Positions 19,053 through 28,807 of a stretch of DNA of 64,000 nt are shown one piece after another (within the stretch, counting starts at the first letter, position 1; every line of letters starts with the position of its first letter). The notes under the pieces are model-generated. The model saw only the letters and a program-made list of their open reading frames with translations. It did not search any database and was not told the DNA's origin. This DNA comes from Caldisericaceae bacterium (GTDB taxonomy: Bacteria; Caldisericota; Caldisericia; Caldisericales; Caldisericaceae), in the NCBI GenBank assembly GCA_027023025.1, contig JALVXB010000043.1:1-64000 (forward strand). Direction: 5' to 3'. The position numbers were made by a program, and so were the translations under genes.

Positions 19053-20951
19053 GTGGAAGGTGTATTAAAAAGATTTCTTATTATTGTTGTAGTCACTTTT
19101 TTATTTTTTGCAGGCATTATATCCAGGTATAGCGAACTTATCTGGATATATCATTCTTATCTTTTCGCATTGTTAATATTACTTATTTTTGTGATGTTTA
19201 CCCTGTGGATGCTTAAGTCTAACGAAATCCACATACTCACCGCAAGCCCGCTCGTTTATACCGTGATTGCAGTATTTATGCTTCTTATTACTACTTCTAT
19301 TTACAGGTACGATTCCGTCGTTTCTACTTACAAAGTCATTACCCCTATTCTGCTATTTATCGTAGTGGTAAATCTCGTTAAAAGTAAAAAAGATCTTTTA
19401 GTAAGTGTTTACATTCTCGTTGGGTTTGGGCTCGTAATCGGTGTGATGAGTTATGTTCAATTTTATAACCTGTTGATATTTCGTTTACCATCTATATGGG
19501 GTTATGCAAACACATTTGCAGCATTTCTCGTTCTGGAAACGATGCTTGGATTTGGAATTTTCTACGAAGAGAAAAGACCTCTTGTAAAATTGTTGCTTTA
19601 CATCGTGCCGGTATTTTTTATTTTTTTAATGTTTCTTACCGTTTCCAGGGGAGGGTACATTGCTTTTGCCGTAGCGCTTTTAACGGCTTTCCTCGTTTCT
19701 CGTGAGAAGGTTAAGTTTCTAAAACAATGGGGCTTAGTGTTTATTGGTGCGGCCTTGCTTATTGCAGTTGCTGCACCAAGAGAAATAGTTCTGGAGAACT
19801 TCTTCAGGAATAAACTGCTTGCAGAGTTCTTTATAGGTATAAATCAAAATCAATCTCTTTACGATCGCATTCACCTTGCGCTTCTTTCTTTACGGATATT
19901 TAGTAAAAGGCCTATTACTGGATTTGGGCTTGGTTCTTTCAGGTATACCTTTACGAAGTTTGAAACTATCCCAGAGCACTTCAGGATTGACCCTCACTCG
20001 TTGTTTTTTAAGTTCCTTGCAGAAACAGGTATTGCCGGCACCGTAACATTTTTCGGATTTATTACTTATGTACTTTCGAAGTCACTTAAATACATTTTGA
20101 GCTTTAAGAACGATGTAATTTACGCTATGCTGTTTTCTGGCTTCGTAGGGCTGTTGTTTCACATGTGCATTGATGTGGATACCTATCCTATTATGTTTAT
20201 TATCCTTTTTATAGTACTTGCCTTGCTCATTCCTGGAGAGTTCGTTCCGAATAAGCGTAAACATAAATTTTTTTTAACAGGCATTTCAGCAGTTATAATT
20301 CTACTTGTCGTTTTCTCTCTGTTTCCGAAGACTGTTGCAGCCCGCTTTGCCGTTAAAGGTGCGCATAGTTCTGAATTTAGAAGTTACTTTAAAAAAGCTA
20401 TAAAGTTGGATACCGAAAGTGCAGTTTACAGATATTATTACGGTAGTGCTTTAGTGGAACACTTAAATAGTGCGGACGATCTAATTTCTATAAAGAGTGC
20501 TCTATCTGAATACAAGGCGGCAGAACGGCTAAACAAAAATGACTTCAGGTACCCGTTCGAAAGTGGTAAGATTATGATTTTTTTGTACGATAGTAGTGCC
20601 CTGGCCAGCCTTGAGCGTGCCCGTAATTTATATCCTTCCGATGGGCGTATTTGTTTGTGGAGCTCCGTTGCGTATGCAGTTCTTACGGACGATACAAATC
20701 GCGCAGGTTACTTTTTTGACAGGGCAAAAAGTTTAGGAATAAACGATTCTGGTAAAGATCTTGATTATTTATTTGCAAAATCTATATATCTTCTCAGGAG
20801 TGGCAAGACATACGAAGCAAAAGAGACTTTTAAGAAAATGTCTTTTCTTGCCAATCTTTACGATACTCTTGGCACTCAGGATCGCAACTTTTCTCACGGT
20901 ATTTTTTTACTCGAGGAGAAGTTGTTTTCCGATCTAATTCGTGAGTCTTAA
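19053..20951 (+). CDS. O-antigen ligase/polymerase-family membrane protein with TPR-like tail
   Basis: 632 residues with about ten to eleven membrane segments in the first 420. Wzy_C/WaaL-type signatures are visible: GYANTFAAFLVLETML, FLTVSRGGYIAFAVAL, and the large periplasmic loop with PITGFGLGSFRYTF and DPHSLFFKFLAETGI. The last 200 residues are helical repeats resembling TPRs. Such proteins ligate or polymerise lipid-linked glycans, and some (PglL) glycosylate proteins. Closely related in layout to the protein at 25147. The GTG start lies six bases after the galE-like stop, so the genes are co-transcribed. Confidence 0.8.
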   Translation: MEGVLKRFLIIVVVTFLFFAGIISRYSELIWIYHSYLFALLILLIFVMFTLWMLKSNEIHILTASPLVYTVIAVFMLLITTSIYRYDSVVSTYKVITPILLFIVVVNLVKSKKDLLVSVYILVGFGLVIGVMSYVQFYNLLIFRLPSIWGYANTFAAFLVLETMLGFGIFYEEKRPLVKLLLYIVPVFFIFLMFLTVSRGGYIAFAVALLTAFLVSREKVKFLKQWGLVFIGAALLIAVAAPREIVLENFFRNKLLAEFFIGINQNQSLYDRIHLALLSLRIFSKRPITGFGLGSFRYTFTKFETIPEHFRIDPHSLFFKFLAETGIAGTVTFFGFITYVLSKSLKYILSFKNDVIYAMLFSGFVGLLFHMCIDVDTYPIMFIILFIVLALLIPGEFVPNKRKHKFFLTGISAVIILLVVFSLFPKTVAARFAVKGAHSSEFRSYFKKAIKLDTESAVYRYYYGSALVEHLNSADDLISIKSALSEYKAAERLNKNDFRYPFESGKIMIFLYDSSALASLERARNLYPSDGRICLWSSVAYAVLTDDTNRAGYFFDRAKSLGINDSGKDLDYLFAKSIYLLRSGKTYEAKETFKKMSFLANLYDTLGTQDRNFSHGIFLLEEKLFSDLIRES

Positions 20952-20963
20952 GGTCATCAGAAT

Positions 20964-20991
20964 TTGTTTTCTTTGTGCAATTTTGTATAAT
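20964..20991 (+). promoter_or_regulatory. Sigma70-type promoter of the beta-propeller gene
   Basis: -35 TTGTTT at 20964-20969 and -10 TATAAT at 20986-20991, 16-bp spacer, 21 bases before the start codon, with AAAGGAGATGA in between. Confidence 0.6.
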
Positions 20992-21012
20992 AAATAAAGG
21001 AGATGATTCCTA

Positions 21013-23025
21013 ATGAAAAAAATATTTTATTTATTGATGGGTTTAATTTTTGCGCTTTCTATCTTGCAAATTCCGACCTCTATTGCTGCAGATTACATTC
21101 CTCCTTTGATGTACAGAGTTAATGCAGAAAGAACTGCACAACAGAATGTTGAAGGACCAAAGAGTGACGAGATTAAGTGGGAACACAGAATTTCCGGTAA
21201 AATTATTTCTTCTGGTGTTTTTTCGGAAAACGGTGTAGTATATTTTGTAACTACTGAAGGGCTTCTTTATGGTTTTGAGCCAAATAAGGGTGTAAGCGCG
21301 TTTTCTATTTCGATTGGGAGGTCTATCTACTCCACTCCTGCAATATATGGAGATTATATTTTTGTCGTTGGAGGGAATCCTTCTTACATATACAAGTATA
21401 ATCTTCTTACTGCATCCAAACTTTACAGGATTTCTGTGAATGGTGATTTCCATTCATCTCCTCTTATTGCTGAAGGATTGCTTATCGTAGGCAATGATAA
21501 CGGGTATCTGTATGCTAAAGATGTAAGTAGTAATACAACATCTTTTAAATGGGAATTTAATAGTGGTGCTCCAATATGGTCTTCTCCTGCGTATTCTAAT
21601 GGATTTGTATATTTTGGAAATGACAACGGCGACTTCTATAAATTTTCTATTGAAGGAAAGGAAGTTTGGAAAAAATCACTTTCTGGTAAGATACGTACAG
21701 CCCCGCTTGTGCATAATGGAAGTATATATGTATCTACTGCTTCTGGAACTATCTATCAAATTTCTACTGATGGAGAAATTTTAAATCATTTTGAAGCGCA
21801 GGGTGCATCTCTTACTTCGCCTGCACTTCTTTCTAACGGAGACCTTGCTGTAGGTTCAAGCAATCATTATTTGTACATCCTTTCTAAAGATTTAAAAGTA
21901 ATTTATAAGTTTAATGCGGATAGTCCAATAGAATCCTCACCTATCGTTGCATCTGACGATACTATTTATTTTGGAACAAACAACGGTGATCTGTTTGCTA
22001 TTGATAAAACCGGAAAAGAAATTTTTGATTTTACTGCAAGAAGTGCTATTCATTCGTCTCCTGTAATTGGTGCTGACGGAACGCTGTATTTTGGCGATGA
22101 TCTGGGGTGGGTTTACGCGCTTGGTTCCAAAACGGGCGTTATTACGGTAACGACGAATCTTGACCAGGCATCCTTCCTTATCAAGGGTCCAAGACACTAT
22201 TACGGCAAAGGGACAAATTACATTGTGCGCAATGCTCCAGAAGGAGAATACACGATTACTTTCCAGGATGTTTCCGGGTACAAAACTCCTAAAAGTGAAA
22301 CAAAGATATTGAAAGGAAATTCGTCTATACATTTTGAGGGCATTTACGAAAAATTACCGCAGGTAAGCACAGGCTCAATTGTAGTGGTGACTAACCTTGA
22401 TAATGCAAAATTTAAGATAGAGGGACCTAAAAACTACGATGGAAGTGGTAAAAGTTTTGTTATTAAAAATGTACCTGTTGGAACTTATACAGTAACTTTT
22501 GAACCAGTGGAAGGATATATTACTCCCCAGCCAGTTAAAAAGGAATTAAAGGCAGATGATATTATCACTTTTACAGGATTGTATAAGAAAAAGCCGAAGC
22601 CTAAAAAAGTCGTAATTGTTTTGAGAATAGGCGATCCGTATATGACTGTAAACGGAAACATTGTGGAAGTAGACCCTGGTAGGGGTACAAAACCTGTTAT
22701 TATTCCGAAGTGGAATAGGACGGTTGTTCCTATACGCGCAATAGTGGAGTCGCTTGGCGGAAAAATTTCCTGGGATCCGAAAGATAGGAAAGTTACTATT
22801 CAGTTAAACGATAACGAAGTGGAGCTCTGGATAGGCAAAAATAGCGCAAAGGTGAATGGACAGTTTACGCTTATTGATAATAAGAATCCTGCTGTTACTC
22901 CGATTATAATAAATGATCGCACTATGGTTCCTGTGCGTTTTGTTGCAGAATCTCTTGGTTGCACCGTGGAGTGGGACCCAAAAACGCGCAGTATCACTAT
23001 AACCTATGTAGAACCTGTCGGTTAA
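21013..23025 (+). CDS. Secreted PQQ-type beta-propeller protein with PEGA-like and copper-amine-oxidase-N domains
   Basis: 670 residues. A signal peptide ends near IPTSIAA (residue about 25). Residues about 45-375 form repeated propeller blades with the recurring pattern 'SSPV...DGTLYFGDDLG' and 'VYFGNDNGDFYKF', as in PQQ/outer-membrane-assembly-like repeats. Two tandem about 75-residue beta domains follow, each opening with VTTNLDxAxFxIxGP and resembling PEGA domains. The C-terminus has two Cu_amine_oxidN1-type modules with RTVVPIRAIVESLGGKISWD and RTMVPVRFVAESLGCTVEWD. No catalytic residues are evident, so a surface or envelope-binding role is likely. Confidence 0.85.
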   Translation: MKKIFYLLMGLIFALSILQIPTSIAADYIPPLMYRVNAERTAQQNVEGPKSDEIKWEHRISGKIISSGVFSENGVVYFVTTEGLLYGFEPNKGVSAFSISIGRSIYSTPAIYGDYIFVVGGNPSYIYKYNLLTASKLYRISVNGDFHSSPLIAEGLLIVGNDNGYLYAKDVSSNTTSFKWEFNSGAPIWSSPAYSNGFVYFGNDNGDFYKFSIEGKEVWKKSLSGKIRTAPLVHNGSIYVSTASGTIYQISTDGEILNHFEAQGASLTSPALLSNGDLAVGSSNHYLYILSKDLKVIYKFNADSPIESSPIVASDDTIYFGTNNGDLFAIDKTGKEIFDFTARSAIHSSPVIGADGTLYFGDDLGWVYALGSKTGVITVTTNLDQASFLIKGPRHYYGKGTNYIVRNAPEGEYTITFQDVSGYKTPKSETKILKGNSSIHFEGIYEKLPQVSTGSIVVVTNLDNAKFKIEGPKNYDGSGKSFVIKNVPVGTYTVTFEPVEGYITPQPVKKELKADDIITFTGLYKKKPKPKKVVIVLRIGDPYMTVNGNIVEVDPGRGTKPVIIPKWNRTVVPIRAIVESLGGKISWDPKDRKVTIQLNDNEVELWIGKNSAKVNGQFTLIDNKNPAVTPIIINDRTMVPVRFVAESLGCTVEWDPKTRSITITYVEPVG

Positions 23026-23074
23026 AAGATGTACTGTAAACCGTAAACCCTTTAAAATTAAAAATCTTATCTTT

Positions 23075-23812
23075 TTATGCGTGTAGTTCTTTCTTTGCTA
23101 TCCAGCGAGTACCTTCAGGTGTTATGAGTAGTACATCTATCGGGCCGCCTACTGTTTTAAGCCGTGCCTGGAAGCGGATGGTGTCTATCGTTGTTTTTAC
23201 TGCGTAAATTGCAAAGTCAATTGCGTCCTGCAAAGGCATTGCATCCCAGATGATCGGTGGTTTTTGTATCTGCACGAATTGTCCGCTTTGGTTTCGAGTC
23301 CATGCAGGTTGTAAAATCTCTGCAATAATATCGCCTTCTCCTCCCCAGCTTGCACCGTAAAGCACTTTTTGCATTTGTTGGGAATAATTCAGTCTTTTTA
23401 GTTCGCCTCTCTTTATATTCGAGTGATAAACAAACGGTATACTTACCTTGCCTTTCTTTCTGTATCCTGCAATGTGAAAAGAAGTATCTGCGTTAGGAAA
23501 CTTTACTTTAAAGAAATTCAGCAGTTTTTCAGCGATACTTTCGACATCGTCGCGTGCATCAAGCTTTTCTTCTTCAAACTCTTTAAGGTGGAAATCCATA
23601 GGCACTTTTCCCAGCAGGGATTCTCCAAATGTGCTGATTCCTACATTTTGTGCTTTTAGCAGGTATGTTTTGTATACATAGTCGGAACTTACCGTTTGTA
23701 TTGGCGGGTATTCTTTGCCACTATCGTCCTTTCTCTGTATAGTAATGCTCTGCCTGCTGTCTGATGCCATCACTATACCTGATGGCACATAAACTGTTAT
23801 AATAAATGACAT
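23075..23812 (-). CDS. Proteasome-like Ntn-hydrolase family protein
   Basis: 245 residues. The N-terminus MSFIITVYVPSGIVMASDSR aligns by eye with proteasome beta subunits: after Met removal Ser1 occupies the nucleophile position and Asp17 falls in the conserved (A/S)DSR motif. A VYKTYLL segment and GISTFGESLLG may correspond to the Lys33 and Gly47 regions. It is longer than HslV and close in size to Anbu-type homologues, but lacks Anbu's usual N-terminus. It starts 11 bases after the ahcY stop, with GGAGGCAG before the ATG, so it is probably cotranscribed. Function unknown; self-processing and peptidase activity are inference. Confidence 0.6.
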   Translation of the reverse strand: MSFIITVYVPSGIVMASDSRQSITIQRKDDSGKEYPPIQTVSSDYVYKTYLLKAQNVGISTFGESLLGKVPMDFHLKEFEEEKLDARDDVESIAEKLLNFFKVKFPNADTSFHIAGYRKKGKVSIPFVYHSNIKRGELKRLNYSQQMQKVLYGASWGGEGDIIAEILQPAWTRNQSGQFVQIQKPPIIWDAMPLQDAIDFAIYAVKTTIDTIRFQARLKTVGGPIDVLLITPEGTRWIAKKELHA

Positions 23813-23822
23813 TTCTGCCTCC

Positions 23823-25043
23823 TTAATGGGATTTTGTTAAATAATTTATCTGTTTTTGAGTAAGTTTGTCGATTTTTATTTTGTTTGCCTTTAACATTTC
23901 CTCTGCGACTTTCGTATCAATTTCTTCCGGAACATTATAGACTTTGTTTTGCAACTTTCCTTTGTTTTTTAACAGGTATTCTACGGAAAGTGCCTGCAGC
24001 GCAAACGAAAGGTCCATTATTTCGATGGGGTGTCCATCTGCGCAGGCAAGGTTTACGAGCCTCCCTTCCCCTAATACATAAACCCTGTTTTTGTTAGGTA
24101 GTGTATATTCTGTAATGTTTTTTCTAACGATACGCTTTTTTACGGCGAATTTTTCTAATTCAGGCATGTTAATTTCTACATTGAAGTGTCCTGCATTTGC
24201 AAGGATTGCACCGTCTTTAAGCAGTGCAAAGTGCCTTTTATCGATAACATTTGTGTCGCCGGTTGTGGTGACGAATATATCTCCTGCTTTTGCGGCTTCT
24301 TTCATTGGCAGTACAGTAAAGCCTTCCATGTGTGCTTCCATTGCCCTTATTGGGTTTACCTCGGTTACAAATACGCGTGCGCCGAGCCCTCTTGCTCTTA
24401 CTGCAACGCCTCTGCCTACCCAGCCAAAGCCTGCAACTACGACATTTTTACCTGCAATCGTGATGTTCGTCGTTCTGATTATTCCGTCCCATGTGGACTG
24501 TCCTGTCCCGTATCTATTGTCGAATAGATATTTACATTGCCCGTTGTTTACAGCGATTACAGGAAACTTTAATTTATTTTCGTTTTGCAGTGCTTTGTCT
24601 CGGATTACCCCTGTAGTTGTTTCTTCGCTTGCACCAATAATATTTTTAAGCAATTCTTTTCTCTTTGTGTGTACGAGATATACCATATCTCCGCCGTCGT
24701 CTACTATAATGTCTGGCTTTATGTCGAGTACTTTATTGTAGTTTTCCCAGTATTCTTTCTCGCTCTCCCCGTATTTTGCATACACTTTTACGCTTTTTCT
24801 TGCTAGTGCTTCTGCTACATCGTCCTGGGTGGTTAAGGGATTTGAGCCTGTGATTGCAACTGTTGCTCCACCTTCCTTTAATATGTATGCGAGATTTGCA
24901 GTTTTTGCTTCGAGGTGCAAGGCCATTGCAATTTTTAGGCCTTTAAACGGTTTTTCTTTTTTGAAGCGCTTCTCGATATTTTTCATAATAGGCATGTTTC
25001 TCATTGCCCATTCCATTTTCAATTTACCGGAATTTTTGTCCAT
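23823..25043 (-). CDS. ahcY: Adenosylhomocysteinase
   Basis: 406 residues, the short form common in archaea and thermophiles. It has NGQCKYLFDNRYGTGQSTWD, the NAD-binding loop VVVAGFGWVGRGVAVRA, TEVNPIRAMEAHMEG, NAGHFNVEI and LACADGHPIEIMDLSF. Hydrolyses S-adenosylhomocysteine to homocysteine and adenosine, which relieves product inhibition of methyltransferases. It lacks the extra C-terminal PDHYRY tail of the long bacterial/eukaryotic form. First gene of a two-gene minus-strand operon with the Ntn hydrolase. Confidence 0.95.
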   Translation of the reverse strand: MDKNSGKLKMEWAMRNMPIMKNIEKRFKKEKPFKGLKIAMALHLEAKTANLAYILKEGGATVAITGSNPLTTQDDVAEALARKSVKVYAKYGESEKEYWENYNKVLDIKPDIIVDDGGDMVYLVHTKRKELLKNIIGASEETTTGVIRDKALQNENKLKFPVIAVNNGQCKYLFDNRYGTGQSTWDGIIRTTNITIAGKNVVVAGFGWVGRGVAVRARGLGARVFVTEVNPIRAMEAHMEGFTVLPMKEAAKAGDIFVTTTGDTNVIDKRHFALLKDGAILANAGHFNVEINMPELEKFAVKKRIVRKNITEYTLPNKNRVYVLGEGRLVNLACADGHPIEIMDLSFALQALSVEYLLKNKGKLQNKVYNVPEEIDTKVAEEMLKANKIKIDKLTQKQINYLTKSH

Positions 25044-25111
25044 TTTAGCCTCCTGTTCTTTATTTCTGATCGTTCTTATTTTACACTCATTCTCTTTTTT
25101 TTGAAAATGTT

Positions 25112-25139
25112 TTGTTTTTTTACACTTAGGCCTTATAAT
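25112..25139 (+). promoter_or_regulatory. Promoter of the large O-antigen-ligase-like gene (leaderless)
   Basis: -35-like TTGTTT at 25112-25117 and -10 TATAAT at 25134-25139, 16-bp spacer. The ATG follows only 7 bases after the -10 box, so transcription should begin at or next to the start codon, and no Shine-Dalgarno can fit. Confidence 0.65.
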
Positions 25140-25146
25140 TTCTATT

Positions 25147-27582
25147 ATGAAAAAGAAAAAACAAGGAAAAAGGAAAATCGTCGAACGAAAAAAGACAGAA
25201 TTTAATGTTAACTTTATTATTTTAATTCTCGCTCTCGTTCCTCTATTTTTTGCAGGTATTTTTCAGGGTGGCTATTTTCCATGGGAAGTTTATGCAACTC
25301 TCCTTCTTTCTTTACCTGCAATGGCTTTGTTTTTGCTTAAAAAAGTTTACAAAAAGGAGCAGATTCGAAAAAGTGGTGCAGATAAAGGAATTTTTGTCTA
25401 TCTTGGCGTAGCGTTTCTTTCGCTATTTTTTACGGTTTACTTCCACGCGACTCTCACTGAGTTTTACAAAGTACTTATATACATTTCTTTGTTTTACATT
25501 ATATACGATAGTATAAACGGCAAAAGGGATGTAGAGTTTATACTTAACGCAATTTTGCTTCTTGGGTTGATACTTTCTGCTCTGGGAATTCTTGCATTCG
25601 TAGGCATGAGAAACCATTTGCAGGGTGCCTTCTTTGTGTTTTTGAAAAATAATGGCCTTATACAGGGTTTGCGTATTTCTTCTACCCTACAATATGCAAA
25701 CACATTTGCCGCGTTCCTTATTCTGCAGTTCTTTATCGCAGTGGGTTTTTGGCTTGAAAAGAATAGCCTAACTGCAAAGTTAGTTTACGGTTCGTTGTCT
25801 TTATTCTTTCTCGTTACGCTTTTACTTACGCAGTCAAGAGGAGGAATTATTGCGTTCGTCATCACATTAATTATCTACTTTATATTTGCTAAAGGAAGTG
25901 ACAGAAAATTAAGTGCACTTGGGCTTGCTGGAGTTGTTCTGGCTTTTGCTTTTCTCGTTCTGATAAAAAGCGATTTATTCTTACCCGTTATAAAGTCTTT
26001 CTGGAAGAGGGTCGTAACTCTTCTTGCATTCTTTGGTGGAAAGTCTAATGTTTCGCTTGGCGATCGCGAGAATATGCTTAAAGACAGTTTGAAAATTTTA
26101 AAAGAGCACCCAATATTTGGCACGGGCAATGGCACTTATCAGTATGTGTACATGAAGTACCGTTCTGTTTACTTCTTTTCAAAATTCCCACACAGTATTT
26201 TCTTTCAAGTGTTGGACGAAACAGGTGTCGTCGGTGCTGCGGCATTTCTCTATATGCTTTACGAGTTAATTAGAAGAGCAGTTAATAAGATTAAAAAACA
26301 CTATAGTATATTGGATGTTGCGTTGTTCAGTGGTTTGATGGGTATGCTTATACATGCATTTGTCGACTTTGACTGGTCGCTTATGTTTATGCCGCTTCTC
26401 TTCTTTGTTGGGTTTGCCGTTCTTCTGCAAACGGAAGAGCGAGAGTACTTTACATTAGTATGTCCTTTGCGAAAACAAAAGATAGAAACAAAAAAATATA
26501 CGCATAGAAAAAAGGAGAATAACATCGGTAAATTAGTAGGTGTTTATGGCATTATAACTGCGATGTTTTTCGTATTTTTATTCCCATTTATAGGGGCACG
26601 GGCAGATTTTAATGCAAAGCGAAGTATGGGGCGTGTGCCATGGCAAAAAACCGTTTCAATGTTTAATATAGCAACTAGTACAGACCCGCTTTGTTCCGAG
26701 TATCATTACGACCTTGCGCACTTCTACTTTCAGGCTCTTATTCCTGCATCTCAAAATCCTTCTCAGTTTATAACAAAAGCAGAGGAACAGTATAAAGCAG
26801 CGATAAAACACTGTCCGGAATTTTTCCTGTACCACTTTGAACTTGCCCGTCTTTATTTGCAAACTGGAAATAAAGAAGCAATAGACGAGTTCACTAAAGC
26901 GGTGCAGCTAAACCCGATTGATGCAGGCGGCCATGCTGCGCTGGGGTTTGCGTATTTAAAACTCAAGAAAGACACCGTAATGGCGAAGGTACAGTTTGAA
27001 GAAGCATTAAAACTGGATCCGAAAAATTCTGATGCGTATCTCGGATTTGGACAACTGTACGAACAAATGGGTAATGTAGACAAAGCGATACAAAATTATC
27101 AGCTTGCAATTAAGTACAATAGAAGGAATGCTTACGCGTATTATAGGCTTGGCGTTCTTTACGAAAAACAGGGAAAGATGCCAGAGGCCGTGCATAATTT
27201 GTTTTATGCGGTTCGGTATAATCCGTCTTTACGGGAGGCAAAAGACGAATTTGAAAAATACGCACCGATTATTACGATTTTGTCTCCTATGCCAAATCAA
27301 AGCGTAAAAGCAGGAGGAAATTTGGAAATTAAGTGGACAGCGTCAAATATAAAAAATGTAGAATACTACAATATATTCCTTATTCCTAAGAGAGGGAAAT
27401 GGGTAACGGTGAAGACAGGATTACCTAAAAGTGTGAATTCTTATTTGTATAAAATACCTAATAATTTGGCTTCAGGGCAGTACAAATTGAGAATATACGC
27501 AGTAGCGCCAAAATTTATGCAGAGGAAGTTGGGCAGTTGGCTTTCATATGGTGAATCAGGCTATTTGAATATTTCAAAATAA
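25147..27582 (+). CDS. O-antigen ligase/polymerase-like membrane protein with TPR and C-terminal beta domain
   Basis: 811 residues. A basic N-terminus (KKKKQGKRKIVERKK) precedes about eleven membrane segments with the same signatures as its paralogue at 19053 (LQYANTFAAFLILQFF, LTQSRGGIIAFVI, HPIFGTGNGTYQYVY, PHSIFFQVLDETG). After residue 500 come canonical TPR units (YKAAIKHCPEFFLYHFELA, FEEALKLDPKNSDAYLGFG, YQLAIKYNRRNAYAYYRLG), then a final beta-sandwich-like segment (ITILSPMPNQSVKAGGNLEI). Probably ligates, polymerises or transfers surface glycans. Wzz-like protein is encoded next. Confidence 0.8.
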   Translation: MKKKKQGKRKIVERKKTEFNVNFIILILALVPLFFAGIFQGGYFPWEVYATLLLSLPAMALFLLKKVYKKEQIRKSGADKGIFVYLGVAFLSLFFTVYFHATLTEFYKVLIYISLFYIIYDSINGKRDVEFILNAILLLGLILSALGILAFVGMRNHLQGAFFVFLKNNGLIQGLRISSTLQYANTFAAFLILQFFIAVGFWLEKNSLTAKLVYGSLSLFFLVTLLLTQSRGGIIAFVITLIIYFIFAKGSDRKLSALGLAGVVLAFAFLVLIKSDLFLPVIKSFWKRVVTLLAFFGGKSNVSLGDRENMLKDSLKILKEHPIFGTGNGTYQYVYMKYRSVYFFSKFPHSIFFQVLDETGVVGAAAFLYMLYELIRRAVNKIKKHYSILDVALFSGLMGMLIHAFVDFDWSLMFMPLLFFVGFAVLLQTEEREYFTLVCPLRKQKIETKKYTHRKKENNIGKLVGVYGIITAMFFVFLFPFIGARADFNAKRSMGRVPWQKTVSMFNIATSTDPLCSEYHYDLAHFYFQALIPASQNPSQFITKAEEQYKAAIKHCPEFFLYHFELARLYLQTGNKEAIDEFTKAVQLNPIDAGGHAALGFAYLKLKKDTVMAKVQFEEALKLDPKNSDAYLGFGQLYEQMGNVDKAIQNYQLAIKYNRRNAYAYYRLGVLYEKQGKMPEAVHNLFYAVRYNPSLREAKDEFEKYAPIITILSPMPNQSVKAGGNLEIKWTASNIKNVEYYNIFLIPKRGKWVTVKTGLPKSVNSYLYKIPNNLASGQYKLRIYAVAPKFMQRKLGSWLSYGESGYLNISK

Positions 27583-27635
27583 GCTTTGTTTGAAACTTAG
27601 TTAAGCAAAGTAATATACTTATGTAGGAAGGCGTT

Positions 27636-28529
27636 ATGAGTGAGAAAGAATTAAGTTTGAAAAATTATATTAATGTAATGTTAGAGTGGAAATGGCTTGT
27701 AATTTGTATTACAGTTGTTTCTATGCTTATTGCAACTGTGTTTGTCTTTATATCACCGGAAGTTTATAAAGGAAATGCAATGTTGGAATTACCATTTATA
27801 CCTCAGGCTCAAATCGGGAATTGGTTATCCACTACCTCTAACGGTGTAGTTTTTGACGGGCTTTCTTTCAGTCCTGACGAAATTGCAAATTTTGTCAAGT
27901 CTAACGCTTTTTTAGAGATTATTTCTAAAGATTGTAAAATTCCGTTTTCGTCTATCCAGTCTTTTCTCACTGTTAATCCTGTAAAGAATACAAAAATACT
28001 GTCTATAACATTTGAGAATTCAGATAAAGATAATATAAGGAAGTTCTTCACAGATTTAATGATAAAGCTCCAATCTTCTCAATATGGCGTTCTATATAAT
28101 AAAGAAAAAGAATTCCTTACTAATTATAAGGTTTCTTTGCAGCACCAGATTCAGGAAAACGAAAAAGTTCTATATTCCGCTAAGAAAGTAATTAATTTAA
28201 TCAACCAAAAAATGCCAAACGATATTGATTCCTTCATTTTATACTCTAAAGATTTGAGTGAGTATTCTGAGCTAAGTGATAAACAGAATGTTCTAACAGA
28301 TAAATTGATTGCTATTGAAAGTGTATTAAACAATACCCACGGTTTTAATTATATAAGCGGGGTATATATAGAGAATAAGCCAGTGAAGCCCAAGAAACTG
28401 TTCAATATAGCAGTTGCGGGAACGGCAGGTTTTTTCTTTGCTATTTTGCTTGCGTTTTTCCTTGAATACATGCAGGGAAGTGAAGATAAAAATAGGACAG
28501 AAAAAACCACAGGTGATAGTAATAAATAG
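27636..28529 (+). CDS. Wzz/Lpp-type chain-length-determinant-like protein
   Basis: 297 residues with the Wzz layout: cytoplasmic N-terminus, first membrane helix LVICITVVSMLIATVFVFIS, an extracytoplasmic segment starting EVYKGNAMLELPF, a helical middle region (about residues 165-245), a pre-membrane NKPVKPKKLFN segment and a second helix GTAGFFFAILLAFFLEYM. The proline-rich pre-membrane segment (KPVKPKK) is typical. No tyrosine-kinase domain is fused. It presumably sets glycan chain length with the polymerase-like protein upstream. GGAAGGCG precedes ATG 27636. Confidence 0.8.
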   Translation: MSEKELSLKNYINVMLEWKWLVICITVVSMLIATVFVFISPEVYKGNAMLELPFIPQAQIGNWLSTTSNGVVFDGLSFSPDEIANFVKSNAFLEIISKDCKIPFSSIQSFLTVNPVKNTKILSITFENSDKDNIRKFFTDLMIKLQSSQYGVLYNKEKEFLTNYKVSLQHQIQENEKVLYSAKKVINLINQKMPNDIDSFILYSKDLSEYSELSDKQNVLTDKLIAIESVLNNTHGFNYISGVYIENKPVKPKKLFNIAVAGTAGFFFAILLAFFLEYMQGSEDKNRTEKTTGDSNK

Positions 28530-28758
28530 TAAAAACGGAAAAGTTACTGTTTAATAAAATTGAAGTTTGCATATTTATAGCTATAAAAGAGAGAAAGCTA
28601 CAAGTGATTAAGAGGTATTAACCTTATATGTAGTTGAGTAGCGCCTGCTTTAAACTGCACTATCAAGTTACTCTAGTTTTGTCGTTTAGAAAGTTTGGAT
28701 ACAAAATGTCTATCGTATGGTTGTAATTACGAAAAAATTACATAGTAGGAAAATTGTA

Positions 28759-28807
28759 CCCCGCCTTTTGGATGGATATGCATAATGTGGGGCGGGGGTA
28801 ATTTTTT
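28759..28807. terminator. Possible bidirectional terminator between wzz-like and folD
   Basis: CCCCGCC (28759-28765) pairs with GGCGGGG (28791-28797) around a 25-base loop, followed by a T run at 28802-28807 on the plus strand. The convergent folD stop lies at 28806. The large loop makes this a moderate call. Confidence 0.45.

Noticed and set aside
24091-24741. 216-codon plus-strand ORF
   Set aside because: Antisense shadow of ahcY, whose product is clearly conserved on the minus strand.
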